Below, in pieces: positions 12,357-25,108 of a stretch of 64,000 nucleotides of DNA; the first letter of the stretch is position 1; every line of letters begins with the position of its first letter. Where the stretch lies: contig NC_071331.1 in NCBI RefSeq assembly GCF_010183535.1, positions 3,720,001 to 3,784,000 of the forward strand, written 5' to 3'. Position numbers and translations under genes: made by a program. The notes beneath the pieces were generated by a model. That model ran no database searches and had not been told where the DNA came from. It saw nothing but the letters and a program-made list of their open reading frames with translations. The stretch is from Caenorhabditis remanei (Eukaryota; Nematoda; Chromadorea; Rhabditida; Rhabditidae).

Positions 12357-13014
12357 TAGAGTACCGGTCAAAAAGCTGTAAACTTTGGCCGTTTTCAATT
12401 GATATTGTCCAACTTTGAGTGGGTGTTACGGTATCACTGATTGTCCCACAAAGTGAATTATGAAAAAACCATACAGAACAAAAAAAAGCTTTATTTTTGT
12501 AGTTGACAACTTTTTTGTACGGACACTCCATAAAGAGTTATGATCATTTTAAGCGGACAGATCAAAAATCACTCTATTTTGCACTGAAATTGGACGATTT
12601 GAGGGAGAAATTACTTTGTCGATATGTAACTCTCTAGGGAGAATCCGTACAAAAAAGCTGTCAACTACAAAAGTACAGAACAAAATTAGTACTTTATTTT
12701 TGTAGTTTACAACTTTTTTGTACCGATACTCCCTAGAGAGTTATGCATCGACAAAGTAATTTCTTCCTCAAATCATCCTATTTCAGTGCAAAATAGAGCA
12801 ATTTTTGAGCTTTTCGCTTAAAATGACCATAACTCTCTAGGGAGTGTCCGTACGAAAAAATTGTCAACTACAAAAATGAAGTTCTACCTTTGTTCTGTAT
12901 CGTTTATACATACTTTACTTTTTGGGACAATCAGTGATACCTTAACACCCTCTTAAAAATTTGGTCATTTTCAACTAAAACAGGTCAAAGTTTATATTTT
13001 ATCACGGCACTGTA
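12357..13014. mobile_element. Tc1/mariner-like MITE, ~658 bp
   Basis: The ends are TAGAGTACCGGTCAAAAAG on the left and the complement of TACAGTGCCG on the right. This TACAGTGCNGG-like pattern with a TA boundary is the Tc1-type terminus. The inverted arms share GGTATCACTGATTGTCCCA, and inside there are inverted copies of TAGTTGACAACTTTTTTGTA followed by a CTCTAGGGAG motif. It has no transposase, so it is non-autonomous. Confidence 0.78.
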
Positions 13015-14470
13015 AGTGAGAAAACAAAAGTGAGAGATGCGTGCGGTTTCTACACTGTCGCACCTAATTTTGTCACGTTGTCCCATGGTCACGATCACAG
13101 CAATGTGAGGCGTAAGGTCGCGGAAACGCGCTCCGTCGCACAACGGTTGCCAATTTGAATTTTGCAAAGTTTTAAGGATTTTCACGTTATTTTAACGATA
13201 AACCGCGACGCGCACGCAACGCGACTCCGAAAAAAAAAACAAATCGGTTTGTCACATTACGTTTCGCACTGCTGTGCTTTCTGTCACGTAAATTTGCATG
13301 TTTTTGAATAAAACCAAAAGGTTTAGAAGAGAGGATCATACAGAAACACACAGAGAGACCACAGACACACAAAATGGTGAAAAAGGGAGAAAGAAACGAG
13401 GAAAGCAAGTATACTTACTTCAATGCGGCGACCGCTGTTGAGAGTTAGGCAAAGAAAGAGAGAGAAGACGTGCAGAAATGTGTATGAGAGAGAAAATATT
13501 TGCGCGCTGCCCGCGGCAAGGACACACTATGCATTCTCTTTCTCCTTTCTCATCTGTCTTTTTCGCTCTGCGCTGAGGAGAGAGAGACGGCAAGAGAGAA
13601 AGCACACTCTTCAAACAATCCTCGCTGTCATTCTAAACCGATGGAAAAGAGAAAATTGGAGATTGGAAAGAGCGTGCAAACGTGGAGAGAGCGAGACGCA
13701 AGAGGGGTCGTCGCGTGGGGAATGGAGAGACGCAGAAGGAGAATTGATGTTTGTTCGATGGAGCGCACTTATCGAAACCGCGCCGCGTCAATAAGGATAA
13801 AAAGTTTTTGACAAGCTCCAAAGAATGGCTATTGGAAGGAAAACTACGGGTTGGGGACGCTGAGGGGTAAGGCCCGCAACGAACAAATTTGAATTTTTTT
13901 CCGAGTCGCGTTGCGTGCGCGTCGCGTGCGCGTCGCGGCTTTTATTAAAAGATAAGTAAAATAAACGTAAAAACCCTTGGCGTTGCAATTTTAAAGACCT
14001 TGTTTCAAAAAAAGAACCTATTTTTGAAAAATTTCGACATTTTTAAAAAATTGAATTTTGAACTTTGCCGTCAATTATCCGCGCCTTGACAATCACTATA
14101 TTTCTGCAAAAACCATCTTGATATGACCTGAAAAAAATGGCGCGAAAAAACCATGCGGCAATGTTGCCAAAGTGGGCGGAGCCAATAAATCCCCTCACAC
14201 AGCTGTCACTTTTGAGGAAAGCATAGTATTTACTTCTATTGCATTGGCAGAGAGAAAGAGAGAAAAGGGAGACACGGGAGTCGAGAGTGTACACTCTCCA
14301 ACATGAGTCGTCGTATTTCGAAACAAATATATAGAAGACAGAAAGCGAGCGTGCAAGGGGCCTCGTTGCATTCATTTATGCGGAGAAAAGATTAATGAAT
14401 GGAGGGAATAGAGAAACAGACAACCAGAGAGAGAGAGAGAGTCAGAGAAATTGTCAAGGATTATTCCGAG

Positions 14471-16160
14471 AAAGTGGACACGGAAGACGGAAAACGGAAA
14501 TACCCTAAATTCCAGAAAGTCAAAACGAAATGCGGAGAACTGAAGTCGATGAAGTATAACCAAAATGATTGAAGATTGAAAACCTAAAATGGAAAATGTG
14601 AAACATAAACAAAATGATCTTGCAAAATTAAAAAAAATTAACGAAATTTTCTTTTCCGATGTTTAAACTAGTAGTACGCTGGTTTTGAATACATAATCAG
14701 AAAATTCAGTTTACATGTTTTCAAATCAAAAAATATGGGATGTGAAAAAATCGATAACACAAACACACACGCACATACACGTGCAAAAATATAAAAATAT
14801 TGAGTTACCACAGACAAACAGACATGTGGACCGTCCGTTAGAAGACAACATGTGTAAATAAATGTCCCAGGGACACACAATTTCTTATTGACATTCTGAT
14901 TGAGGGGAGCGAGGAAAAAAAATATTTAGAGTGATCAAGAAAAGGGTGCCCAGAGAGAGACAGCGCGATTCAGACGGTGAGTCAACCAGATAGAGGTCGC
15001 CCACTCTCACCACGGGGCACCAGAACAAAAAAAGATAGAATTCGACTTGAGGAAAAGTTTTGATTGGAGAAAATCATATTGGATTTCGATGATGAAAGTG
15101 AAAATTGAAGAGCTTGCACTACAACAAATAACTTCAAATACAACATTTCAAAAGTTTATGACTTTGGCAAAACAGAAACCCTTTGACGCTGTATACGAAT
15201 GTTCTCTAGATGCTCACAATCAACGTATTGAGATTCCTGTTTCACAGCTTTAAAAACTGAACGAAACGGTGTTATTTGAGATGTACAGAATATATCTTGG
15301 TAATAACAAAATGTGAAATGTTTCATTTCGAGATTGTGAGATCTGATATTTTATAAATAAAGTTTTTATTTACAGTTTTTATCACTGTTTGGAAATGTAC
15401 CGATTTTTGTAATATCTTGGAAATTGCGTTAACTTGGAATCGTGCATTACGCTCTGTGAAACACGTTGTTTTTGAAAGTAGACTAGAAACCTGTGGGGGT
15501 GCTCCAAAGTTTTCAAAGGGCACTTGAACTGGAACAAAAGAAATCGCATAGTTAATAATGTTGCAATTATGTGCAAACAGTTGTAAAAGTTCTGAAACTG
15601 ATAAAAAGAAATTAAAGCTAGAGATAAAAATGAATAAAAATTAAGTAATACAGACGTTTGATATCGTTCCTCTTATTGACGTATTGACGCTCTTACGATG
15701 TCGAATGGAAATGTATGTAGTTTTTTTTTCAATGAGCCTCGATGAACTTTCACGCAGGTTCACAGATCATCACGTAAAAATAATTTATACTGAAAAATAA
15801 TCTGGATGAACCAGTTATTGTTAATTTCTGTTATTAAAAAATGAAATCATTGTATCAGTGATATTTTGTTATGGGTTTTCTATTTGAAACTTCAACATTC
15901 TTTTTCGAATTAAAATTTTTTTATGTAATCGATACAATTCTCAAACAATTACCTTTTATGAAACAACTGAAACAGCAACTTTATGATATGTTAAAAATAG
16001 GCATTAATTGTTGAAAAAACTGATGATAGTGATTGTAACGAAGAAAACTGAACGATTTAACAAAACATAAATTTTGAAAAGGTATGTGAGTACACATAAG
16101 TGTGAAAAAATGAAAAAGGTAAATAGTTGAGATTACTGTAACGAGAAATCAAGTCAAAAT
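14471..16160. other. Non-coding stretch between the repeat cluster and the second paralogue
   Basis: It has (CA)-rich patches near 14760-14780. A 54-68 codon frame ending at 15253 is followed by an AATAAA signal near 15355 and could be a remnant terminal exon, but no domain or acceptor supports it. Nothing else is seen. Confidence 0.4.
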
Positions 16161-18265
16161 TCATTCAGGAACCTTCACATCCTTAAAAAAGTCCGCCAAT
16201 TCTAAGAAAACCGATTCCAAACTTTTATCCGGAGTCTTTCTTTCGATAGCCTTTGTGACCTCAAGGACAGCGTCCCTGGCAGCTCTATAGAGCGTCTCGT
16301 TCTTCTCGTGTATTCTCAATAGCTTCCGGTTTAGATACTCCATATCCTCGTTGAAATAATATTGATCGGTTTTGCTTAGGAGGGCCTGAAATTTTTTTAG
16401 ATATTCATTTGCTGTGGACTGTAAACTTACAGTAGGCACGGACATGTTTTTATGGTGTCCAAGCGGATCCCTTTGCTTCAGGAATTCAGACTGGTTCCCG
16501 TTGTGACCACTAGCCTGTTGGTAAGAAGGGTCAGGCATCTCTGGGGAATAACTTAGCATATCTTGAAGCGATGGGTCATAGTGAGGAACTCGATGTTGAT
16601 GAGAAGGACTCGGCGAGTGGCTCGAAGATAGTCCAGACATGTTTTGAGATGAACCTGACACGTCTGCAGAAAAACCTGGCACGTGTCGGGACGGAGCTGG
16701 CAAGTCTCTCTGCGTTGGCTTATACTGAGCCTCCTGATGTTGGCTAGAAACTGCTCTCACGTGTCGAGAGGATTCAGATAGGTTTGACTCAACCGGAGGA
16801 ATTTTTGTTGGAGGTTCTCTTTCTTCTTGCTTCACTTGAAGAAGAGCAGGGCGTATCAAACCGGATAGAACTAATCGCCCTTTCGGCGAGTGGGACGAGT
16901 GTGGTCCTGGCATATTTTGAGACGATTCTGGTATGTCTGGAGTGAATACAGGTGTGTTTAGCTGAGCAATTTTCTTCGGAGGCTCTTCTTCTTCTTCTTG
17001 CTTCACTTGAAGAAGAAGGGAGCGCTTCAAGGCGGATGGAGCTGGTGCCTTTTTCTTGATGTTGTCAGCAGGGATGGATCTGGAAAATGGTATGAATAGG
17101 AAAGAGACGTCCAGAGTTTTCGAGATGCTTAGTGACTTTTCTATAAAAAAAAATGCTCTAGTTCAAGCAAATTGCGTTCAAAAAAGGATGAGTTGGAACC
17201 AGGGCAGTGCAAAAAAAAACTTTTTCGGTTTTGGTGGTTTTCGAAAAAGTTTACAGTGAAAACTTTTTTGATTAATAGGTCAAAAATTTTCGCGAAAAGT
17301 TTTTCGAAAAAATTTCGGACGTCCTCTACCCTGTGAAAGTCTCACTGCACTCCGACAACACCTCGCTGTTTTTAAAATTGGGCAAAAAATGTAGTACGCC
17401 CCCGTTTGAGATACGTAATAAATAATTTTTCAAAATGATCTATTTTATAAACTCACTCTACACTTCTATCATTCTCCATCTCCTCCTTATCGTCGTCGTC
17501 ATTTAACTCAAAAACGAAAGGCTGCCCATTTTTATCTTTCAACGCCTTTGTCCTCAATCCCTTTTCATAATCTTCTTGGCGATATGTTCTCATGTATTGA
17601 TAGAGTGGCCACTCCCACATTTTTTCCTCCACCTTCTCTTTCGATAATCTTTTTTCGATAGTAAATGTTCTCAGACGTCTTCGTAGCCCTATTTTCGCCG
17701 CCATAAGACAACCACTCACAATTTGCTCTGAAACAAACAAAATATTAGCTCGACACAGTTCTTACAACCGCGCTCTACCGGAATTCTTTTGAAAACTATT
17801 TTTTCCTCATTTTCTCTGAGTCTCCCAATTTCGCACACAATTTTCTTGGGTTTCGGTAGAGCGTGGTTGTAAGAAGCGTGTCGTGCTAGTAAAACACAAA
17901 AAAAGATTGTTGTTAAACTTACGGCTGTAAAGAATCCCAATTCTCTTCCACACTTTGATAGCAACAATTGCATAGTGATCCTGTACCTTCTGATGGCTAT
18001 TCCTTTTCTTTCCAAGTGGAGGAACTTCGCTGAAGCAGTGTAGGATGGTCAACTCCAGTAACTGTTTGGCTTCACAACTCTGCCCAACGCGAGCCCATGT
18101 TTGCCGCGCGATTTCAGGAGCACACGCAAGCTTTTTATATTCTTGGAGCGTTATGTGACGTGAGGGATCTTCAGGTGGCAGTTCAGGGAGAACGATGTTT
18201 GGTGGTGGTGGTTGCTCCCAGATTGGGCGGGATTCGGTTTTGATGTTAGACAATGGAGATGGCAT
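16161..18265 (-). CDS. Unrecognised nematode protein, paralogue of the 7.3-9.3 kb gene (495 aa, 4 exons)
   Basis: The proposed exons are 18265-17923, 17727-17457, 17079-16431 and 16385-16161, in frame throughout. Exon 1 is 343 nt, the same length as in the paralogue, and the ATG again follows CATTTCCAG. Shared features are a Pro-rich start (WEQPPPP), KQLLEL, VWKRIG, then KLS-like EKVEEKMWEWP and an Asp-rich run. Exon 3 is specific to this copy: it has two LLQVKQEE...EPP(K/T)KI repeats and a long Ser/Pro/His-rich, disordered-looking tail. The last exon is helical and charged. The 45-nt final intron is itself in frame and open, so its retention would add 15 residues. No signal peptide or membrane segment. 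The family is not recognised. Confidence 0.75.
17747..17889. mobile_element. Palindromic MITE, copy 2, in intron 1
   Basis: The inverted ends TTAGCTCGACAC / GTGTCGTGCTAG continue as CTTACAACCGCGCTCTACCG and its near complement. It belongs to the same family as 6615-6744. It sits inside the first intron of the 16.2-18.3 kb gene and fills most of it. Confidence 0.78.
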
Positions 18266-18404
18266 TCTGGAAATGAGAAGTACATTTTCAAGTGAACGTC
18301 TGAAAATAAGCAAGACAATGAAAAAAGGGCCATTTTCTGCAATTTTTTTGTCATGAACGACCAAAAGAAGCAAAGAGACAAGTCGTGCATACATGTATAG
18401 GAAG

Positions 18405-18553
18405 CAAGGCTGTCAAAAAGACCGTGGGCCGATTCTATATCTCAGTTCCCAGCCATGGAAAATTTTCGCTTCTTCAGGCGGCCTTGTAGAGGACCAAAAA
18501 ATTAGTCGATGTACAAAAATTCAGCCCATTTGGCCGGCCGTGCGACAGCCTTG
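18405..18553. mobile_element. hAT-like MITE, 149 bp
   Basis: The terminal inverted repeats CAAGGCTGTC / GACAGCCTTG are exact. Flanking octamers ATAGGAAG (18397-18404) and ACAGGAAG (18554-18561) match at 7 of 8 positions, consistent with an aged hAT target duplication. It lies just upstream of the 16.2-18.3 kb gene. Confidence 0.72.
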
Positions 18554-18561
18554 ACAGGAAG

Positions 18562-20573
18562 AAAAGGAAAAGGATTTCGATAAACAGTAGGCTGAACATT
18601 TCTGAATTATTCAAAATTTCCTGGAAACGGGATTTAAAGAAAAATTTTGGCTGACGTAAAGGTGGGTTACCGGCTGATAAAGATTCTCAAAAAAGCTATC
18701 TACAGAGGAAATGATGTTGATGAAAAGTAGCTCTACAATAAAACAACTTGGAGAAACCGTAAAAACACGGGAAAAAAAACTTTAGACACGCTTTTGAAGA
18801 GTCCTTTATGCCCTGTTTCAAAACAATATCTGTTGGCATACCCCGTATAATATGTACAAGAGAAAAAAAGAGAAAAAGTGTCAAATGAGATGTAGACGCC
18901 CACGCCCACACATATAAATAATCCTAATGACCCAATATTTTTTATTGATTTTTAATAAGGGCCTGTCCTTGTTTGAAGAAAGGAGATGTGACGTGGCAAC
19001 ACAGGAAAGATGTCGGACGGATTAGAGAAAAAAGTAGAGAGATTCGTAGGCATATTCTGAATTATCTTTCAGAATTCTAGGGAAGATGGAATACACAAGG
19101 GGGTCTATTTCCCGGGAGACTTGGGAACCATAAAAGTTATCACCTTGAGATTGGAATTGATTTTTTGCGGACAAAGGCTTGATTAAAAGCACCACAAAAC
19201 AGAAGACAATATACGGAAAGTAGAGAACAATAAAAAATAGCAGAACAAAAAGTGGACAACCATAATTTTTTGAGGAAGAAACGTTATGAGAAATACAGAT
19301 GGCCTCCAAAGATGTGTTCTGCTATGCAAACAAACGTATTGATCGGCTCGCCAACGATTTTCATGAGAAGAAATTTCCTGTGTATACGTATGTGCAGAAA
19401 AGTCAACATCTGGGAAGGTGACCCCGAACAGGTGGTAAGGTAGAAAAAGACGTTAGTGGTACACGTGACTGAGAAACTGAGAGTAGACTGGAGTAGACTG
19501 GGAAAACGAATAACGAAAAACCAAACGTATGAAATTTGTAAAAGTTCTGAAACAGAAAAAAGTTGCTACGGTTTCCATAATGTTTACATCAAAAGAGAGT
19601 AAATCGATCTCTTCAATTCCTGAAATTTCAGAGTGACCGACCAACAGTTAAACAAAATTACCTGCTTCTCAACTTATCGATTGAAACAGATCTCATTGAG
19701 TTTTCGTGACATTTACTGTTCCATTCAAAACAGTAATTGTTGATAGATAAAAACCAACTAATATGTAGATCGGCTGTAAAGATTGTGAAAGACTAGAAAG
19801 TTGGTTGTATTCCCGTCCACTTGGATAGCGCCTATTCACAGATGGTATACCTCTTTTCAAGACCTGGAGTTTCAGAATGAGGTATCAACATTAACAACTC
19901 CTTGATCTTTCCAAGAACCTAATAAAAATACATAAGATAAACGGACAATCCTACCATTAGCTCTTCACCAATATTCCGTATGTGACTATCAAGCATCATT
20001 GACTATCAAGCTGTTTTGGTTTACTGTTCCATTTGAAACAGTATTCACAGCGAGATAAATTTCAAATATTGACAAAAGCGACACAGAGTCATGAAAGTTT
20101 TGAATAATGACGTGTGTTGTATTAAGGCGTCAGTTATTTCGGGTATTTCGATCTTCATAATGCCAGATAATCAGATCACACTGGTTGGTATTCAATCAAC
20201 AAAAAATTATTTCGTTTTCTTAAACCTGTTTTACCATATCAATCAGCAAGAGGAACAATAAACTTCCATTTCTTCTGTTTGTTTGATCTTCATTCTGTAC
20301 CAATACTTTTTGAGTACTTTTTGTATCCGCGTCCTTTTTATGACTTTTAAAAATAGCCGGCTCTTTTAAGTACTCATTGCATAGCTATTCCAACAAATTG
20401 TACCACCATAAATAACTTTTAGAAAGGCAATCTCTAGTATCACGTTGCTTAGTAGAAAAAGTTCCAGCGTTATTTTACAGAATAAATTGACTGTGATAAC
20501 TATTTTTCTGACCAAAAATTTAACAAGGGAGAATTTTATTCAATGTTTAACACATGTCCAAATTATCCAAGTC
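18562..20573. other. Non-coding stretch before the tandem duplication
   Basis: There is no supported gene. Short ACTGTT...AACAGTA inverted words occur near 19720 and 20025. Open frames near 19022-19443 overlap on opposite strands and have no domain or splice support. Confidence 0.45.
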
Positions 20574-20582
20574 CATTCCTGC

Positions 20583-23500
20583 TTACAACTCCTTTTTTGG
20601 TGAAGGCACATCCGCTGAAATCAATACTACATCATTGTTAAGACTCCCAACTCTCAACTTACGAACACACCGCTGGAACGTTCCAATCCATTTCCCATCC
20701 TCTCCACATTGATAGATTCTGAGAGGTTGGCCGGCCCACTCCATCACATAGTATTTGATGCAGAGATGGATTACTCGCTCTCCAGGTGCGTAGAACGGCT
20801 TCAACTCGGCATCGGTGGGTCGGTTCGTGAAGCGTCGGTCAATGTCGGGCATCGGACAGGTGGCTGATGTTGGGGGTGGGGTCGATGTCGTAGTCGAGGT
20901 GGTAACCGAGGAAGAGGAGACTGAAGACTTTGTTGTTGGCTTGGTGGACACCTTTTGGGAATCTGGCGTTTTCGAGTTTTCAGAAGTGCTCGAAGCTTTT
21001 GCTGATTTGGTTGTAGTCGTCTTCGTTCCATCAGATTTGTTGGAAGTTGTTGCACCAGCTCCTTTCGAGGTTCCAGTGGTCGACGAAGCAGTTGTGGACG
21101 TTTTTGTCGAGCTTGAAGATTTGGTTGTTCCATTAGTTCCACTAGTCGATTTAGCTCCAGATGATTTGGTAGTAGTTGACGACCCATAAGAACTTGTTCC
21201 TGTTTCCGGTTTCTTTGAAGTTGAGGAAGTTTTGGAGGAATCAGTAGTTCCTGTGTTTGCCAATCTCTGAAAAAATTAATTCAAAAGTTTTTAACCTGAG
21301 TCTTACCGTATGACCAGTTGTTGATTCAGTTCCTTGAGCCGGTTTAGTCGTTGTTGAGCTACTTGAGGATTTTGTGGAGGAGCCATTAGAGCTGTAATCT
21401 CCTTTTCCAGTTGTTCCAGAAGTCGATTCAGACGTTTTCGCTGTTGGATTGGTTTCCATAGTCCCTGTGTAGTCGATGATATGTCCGCTGATGGTCGGTT
21501 TCTGAAAAAGGAAGTTCGGGTGACTATCAGAATCATTGCTCACCGGGTGATTAGTGCTCGTTGATCCAGATCCTTCAATTTTTCCAGTTGTGGGAGTCCC
21601 AGTTTCTTGTGTACCACTGGTTGAAGTAGATGATGCCTTCTGAGTTCCGGTTACAGTTGCTCCACGAATGGCGGTTGTCTGAAAATATAGGCATACATGG
21701 AACTCATGAAAGTTTAGACCGATGTTCCAGTTCCAGAACCAACTGCTTCACTGCCAGTCGTTGTCGTTTTCTCCGTTGAGCCATGAGCTGTCGATTTGGT
21801 TGATCCAGTGACGGTTACTGTCGACGACGTTCCAGTAGAACCAATTGCAGTCTCAGACTCAAATTGACTGACAGAAGATGTGGTGGAGCCAGTCCTTGTC
21901 GCATCATCAACAGTTGATCCAGTTACATGGGTCCTGCTAGATTCAGAAGTGGTCGGTGTCTCAGATGACTTTGTTGAGCGGGTTTCAGAAGTTTGATCTG
22001 TTGATCGGTCTTTTGGTTCAGAGCTTGTTGTACCAGCTGTCATTCCTGAGGACATGGGACGTTCAGTTTGGTCAGAATCCGTTGTCGTCTTGGGGTGCGA
22101 AGAGGACACAGTAGACCTAGAACCTTGGCTTGACGTTGTGCTCGATCCGTGAGCTCCAGATTGATTCTTACTTTCGGGAGTGGTTGAACCAGCTGTCATT
22201 CCAGAAGACGTCGGAGATTTAGTTCCTTCAGAATCCATCGAAAAAGTAGTTTTGGGGGATGAAGAGGTCACAGTGGAGCCAGTCAAACTGCTGATCAGAT
22301 TGATCAGAGGAGTTGTGAAGCTTTCGGTGGACCAGGATGATTCAGATGCTTCCGAGGGTGTTGTGCTTTCACTAGTCTCTTCAGGATCTTTAGAAGTTTC
22401 AGAGTCATCAGAAGTGGTTGAGAAAGTTGACTCAAGATCGGTTTCAGAAGTGGTTGCAGGGGTTTCTAAACAAAAAAATTTCAAGAAGGTCGTGCTAATA
22501 ATGGATGTCACCTTTATCCGTTGTTGTCTCAGGCTCGTTGGAAGAAAGGCTCGTCTTACTCACAGTGGTAGACGTGTCTTCTTGCTGGACAGCCGTTGAG
22601 GTGACAGTGGAATCTGAAATATAGGTACTCAGTCGTGATTTTAAAATTGTTTAAGGTTTTACTTTGCGTCACACTTGCAATCGAAGTTTCCTTGAATTCT
22701 GTGGTGTTGACTTTTGGAGATGTATTTGTTGTTGTTGACTCCTCATGCTCTTCTGTGACTTCATTCTCGATAGGCTCTTCTTTCTTTGGTGCTTCACTTG
22801 TAGTTGTTGAGGAAGGTGCAGTTGTTTGAGTTAATGAGGTGCTGGATGTGGTTGAGCTCTGGTAATTTTTGGGACTGCTCAAAATATCTCCAAGATCTGA
22901 AAAAAAGTTTTGAAAGAGGAATGTTTTTAAGATTCTTACTTATTGTTGTGGTAGTTTTAGCAGTAGTTGATTCAAAGGTAGTCGATTTTGTTGTCAGCTC
23001 ATTGTCATTAGATGGATCTCCATTATTAGTCTTCCGTGTTGCTTTCTTCTCCGTTGAGGTTTCCGCTTCACTTGTTGTCGATGTAGATGTCCTTGTAGTG
23101 TCTTCCGATAGGAATCCTCCTTGCCCTGAAAAAAGAAATCAATCAAAAGAAATTTTAAAATATACCTACTTTTCTTTGTAGTCGTTACTTCAGATGTGAC
23201 TGTCGTAGATTCGGTTATTGTCGGTGTCGTTTGAGCTTCAGTTGTGGTTGTCAAATCTGGAAACAAATGAATTTTGGTCAAACTTATTATTTGAGACATA
23301 CCTGAGCAATTGGTCCATATTGGGGTCATGTAAGGACATGCGTCTTGGATGCAAAACAAGTAATTATACAGTGCTTCTGCTTTATAGTCTTCCTGGTAAG
23401 ATTCCAGGTGTAAATGATCCGGAGGACCATTTTCCAATGCTGACACCGCCGCTTCAGTACAACAACCACCAGTATAAATTACATTTACCATGCTGTCTGG

Positions 23501-24500
23501 TCCCACTGGGTAATAACTAATGAAAGGCTCATCAAGCCAATAACACTCCAATTTTTTTGTGGTCGCAACTGGACTTGTCGTTGTCTCAGTGGTAGAGGAG
23601 GAAGTAGTAGTTTCTGAAAATATTTGTTTAATAAGCAATATAATAAGTGTTCACTAGTATCTCCGAAACAATTTTAAATCTCAAAAAAAAAGAATTCATG
23701 AAACCTACCTGTGCAGTTATCCCAAACTGAATCCATTCCAGGGCAGGCCTCCGAAATGCAGTACAACATTTTTACCAGTGCATTCATTTTTAAAGCGGCT
23801 ATATTGTTACTGATTTCGTTCAAATTGTTAGATTCTGATGATTTCCATTCCAATGTGTTTTTTATCTTTTCCAACATCTCAATTTCTGTTTGGTAAGAAC
23901 TCTTTTTTAACATTTCTGCAGCCACATCTGAGCAACACGATCCATTGTATGAGAATGTCACTTTTCCAGTATAATCGGTAACGTTGAAAGAGTCGGAGAG
24001 CCAAGAGCAATTAGTTTTTGTTGTTTCAGTAGTGGCATCTTGAAAGAAATCATCATTTTTCTTACAAGAGAATTGACACCCTTATATTTTTGGAACTGCA
24101 TTAAATTACTATAAATTTAAACTAACTATGCAACGGTGTTTCATCATACTATAATAATTTCCTGTCTTACAACTACAACTCGTCCTGTTTATCTCCTTTG
24201 CTTACCCTGCAAGGACATGCAACTTCTTCCAAATGTTAGGTAAACAGCCTCGATTATAAAAAACTTATTGATAGATAGAGCTGTTCTCCAGTTATTAGTA
24301 AACCCAACTGATGGCAATGAATCCAAATAAACGACAACATCTTCCAGACAACAATCTCCATTATAAAAGATGGATTTGTCGGAAGTTTTATAACTTTGAT
24401 TACGATCGATAAGCCAAGCGCAATCGAATTGCTCGGATTCATGAGCAAACAATAAAACACAGTAGAGTAAGAAGAGAGAAGAATGGCGACCTCTCCACAT
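20583..24500 (-). CDS. Secreted mucin-like protein with cysteine repeats and C-terminal sushi-like domain (copy A)
   Basis: Exon 1 is 24500-24206, with ATG and signal peptide (hydrophobic LFLLYCVLLFAH). It is followed by 24038-23709, 23613-23302, 23256-23170 and about seven more phase-1 exons down to the stop at 20583. The first three exons each hold one copy of a ~100-residue unit: C-x-WL, Y-x-G-x-CC, then (except in the degenerate first copy) C-x4-ACP-M...W-x-NC(S/T)G. The middle is hundreds of Ser/Thr/Gly residues, so a mucin-like, probably O-glycosylated stalk. The last exon has four cysteines in a complement-control (sushi) spacing, with APGERVIHLC, YQCGEDGKWIG and C. A role at the cell surface, in cuticle or in gut lumen is inference. 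Joins in the low-complexity middle are approximate. Confidence 0.75.
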
Positions 24501-24940
24501 GTTAGTTGTGAAAGAAGACTGATGTAAAGTTGTGAAAATGGAAAACTAGTGTCAAAAGTGGTGAGATTTGATAGATTTTGACAAAAGTTATCGGTTTTGC
24601 CAGGTGACTGGTGGAACTTGACGTTTCTAATGACAACGATCTTAAAGGTGACAGGATATGGAAAAATTTTCGCTGTCATAATACCGATGTCATGCCCTGT
24701 GAGTCACTCTATAGATTACTTTACGCTGTTCTCCCACTCCTTATACGATACTATGCAAAATAGAAATGAAAATTTCAAGCGTGGATAGTTTCAGCTTAGA
24801 AATTTTATTAATCATCGAGTTATTATTACGGTGTGGGCTTCACTAAGAACTGGTTGAAAAATTATTTCAAAAGTTATTAGTTAGTTTTTGATTAATGTAA
24901 GACCTATCCATAATATTACACGTCTTCAGAATTCACTTAC

Positions 24941-25037
24941 TTCCTTTATCGATGTTTCCTTCTTCTTTAGCACACAGCCCAATTCCAATCAAAAACAATA
25001 TAAGCAAAATTCGCTCGCGGGTTCGATTCCACAACAT
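24941..25037 (-). CDS. Alternative first exon with its own signal peptide (mucin-like gene, copy A)
   Basis: ATG at 25037 opens MLWNRTRERILLILFLIG, a classic signal peptide, and the exon ends in a phase-1 GTAAGT donor at 24941. The mucin exon starting at 24038 accepts phase 1, so this exon can be spliced straight to it and bypass exon 24500-24206. The result would be a shorter isoform lacking the first cysteine unit. A TATA-like ATAAATAAC lies upstream on the minus strand (about 25145-25155). The same arrangement is kept in copy B (38115-38016), which argues that it is functional. Confidence 0.6.
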
Positions 25038-25108
25038 GACTTCGAGTCCGCTTTCGAAGTCGAATGAGAAAGTTGGGGGATCGGAAGGGCGGAGAGTCTC
25101 TCCTCTAC

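Larger units (their letters stand above)
9946..14470. repeat. Cluster of four degenerate repeat units
   Basis: One unit occurs at about 9946-10330, 10620-11105, 11830-12300 and 13425-13840. In each copy the order is a TTTCTCTTTC-type pyrimidine block, a GCGGAGAGG-like word, CAAACAA(T/C)C with GTTGCTGTC, a purine-rich AAAGAGAAA block, a CGGTGGAGCGCA(A/C)TT motif, then GCGT(T/C)AATAAG and an AAGCTC word. Flanking GCGCGTCGCGG and CACGCAACCAGC blocks also recur, some inverted (13075-13215). No transposase frame is visible. Known transposon families were not searched. Confidence 0.65.

Noticed and set aside
15047..15253. 68-codon frame followed by AATAAA
   Set aside because: It starts at TTG, without a clear acceptor or upstream exon.
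20815..21189. Open frame on the plus strand rich in Val/Asp/Glu
   Set aside because: It is the antisense shadow of the Thr/Ser-rich mucin exon.
25013..25032. GGGTTCGATTCC, a tRNA B-box-like word
   Set aside because: It lies inside the signal-peptide exon of the mucin-like gene, with no A box at the right distance.
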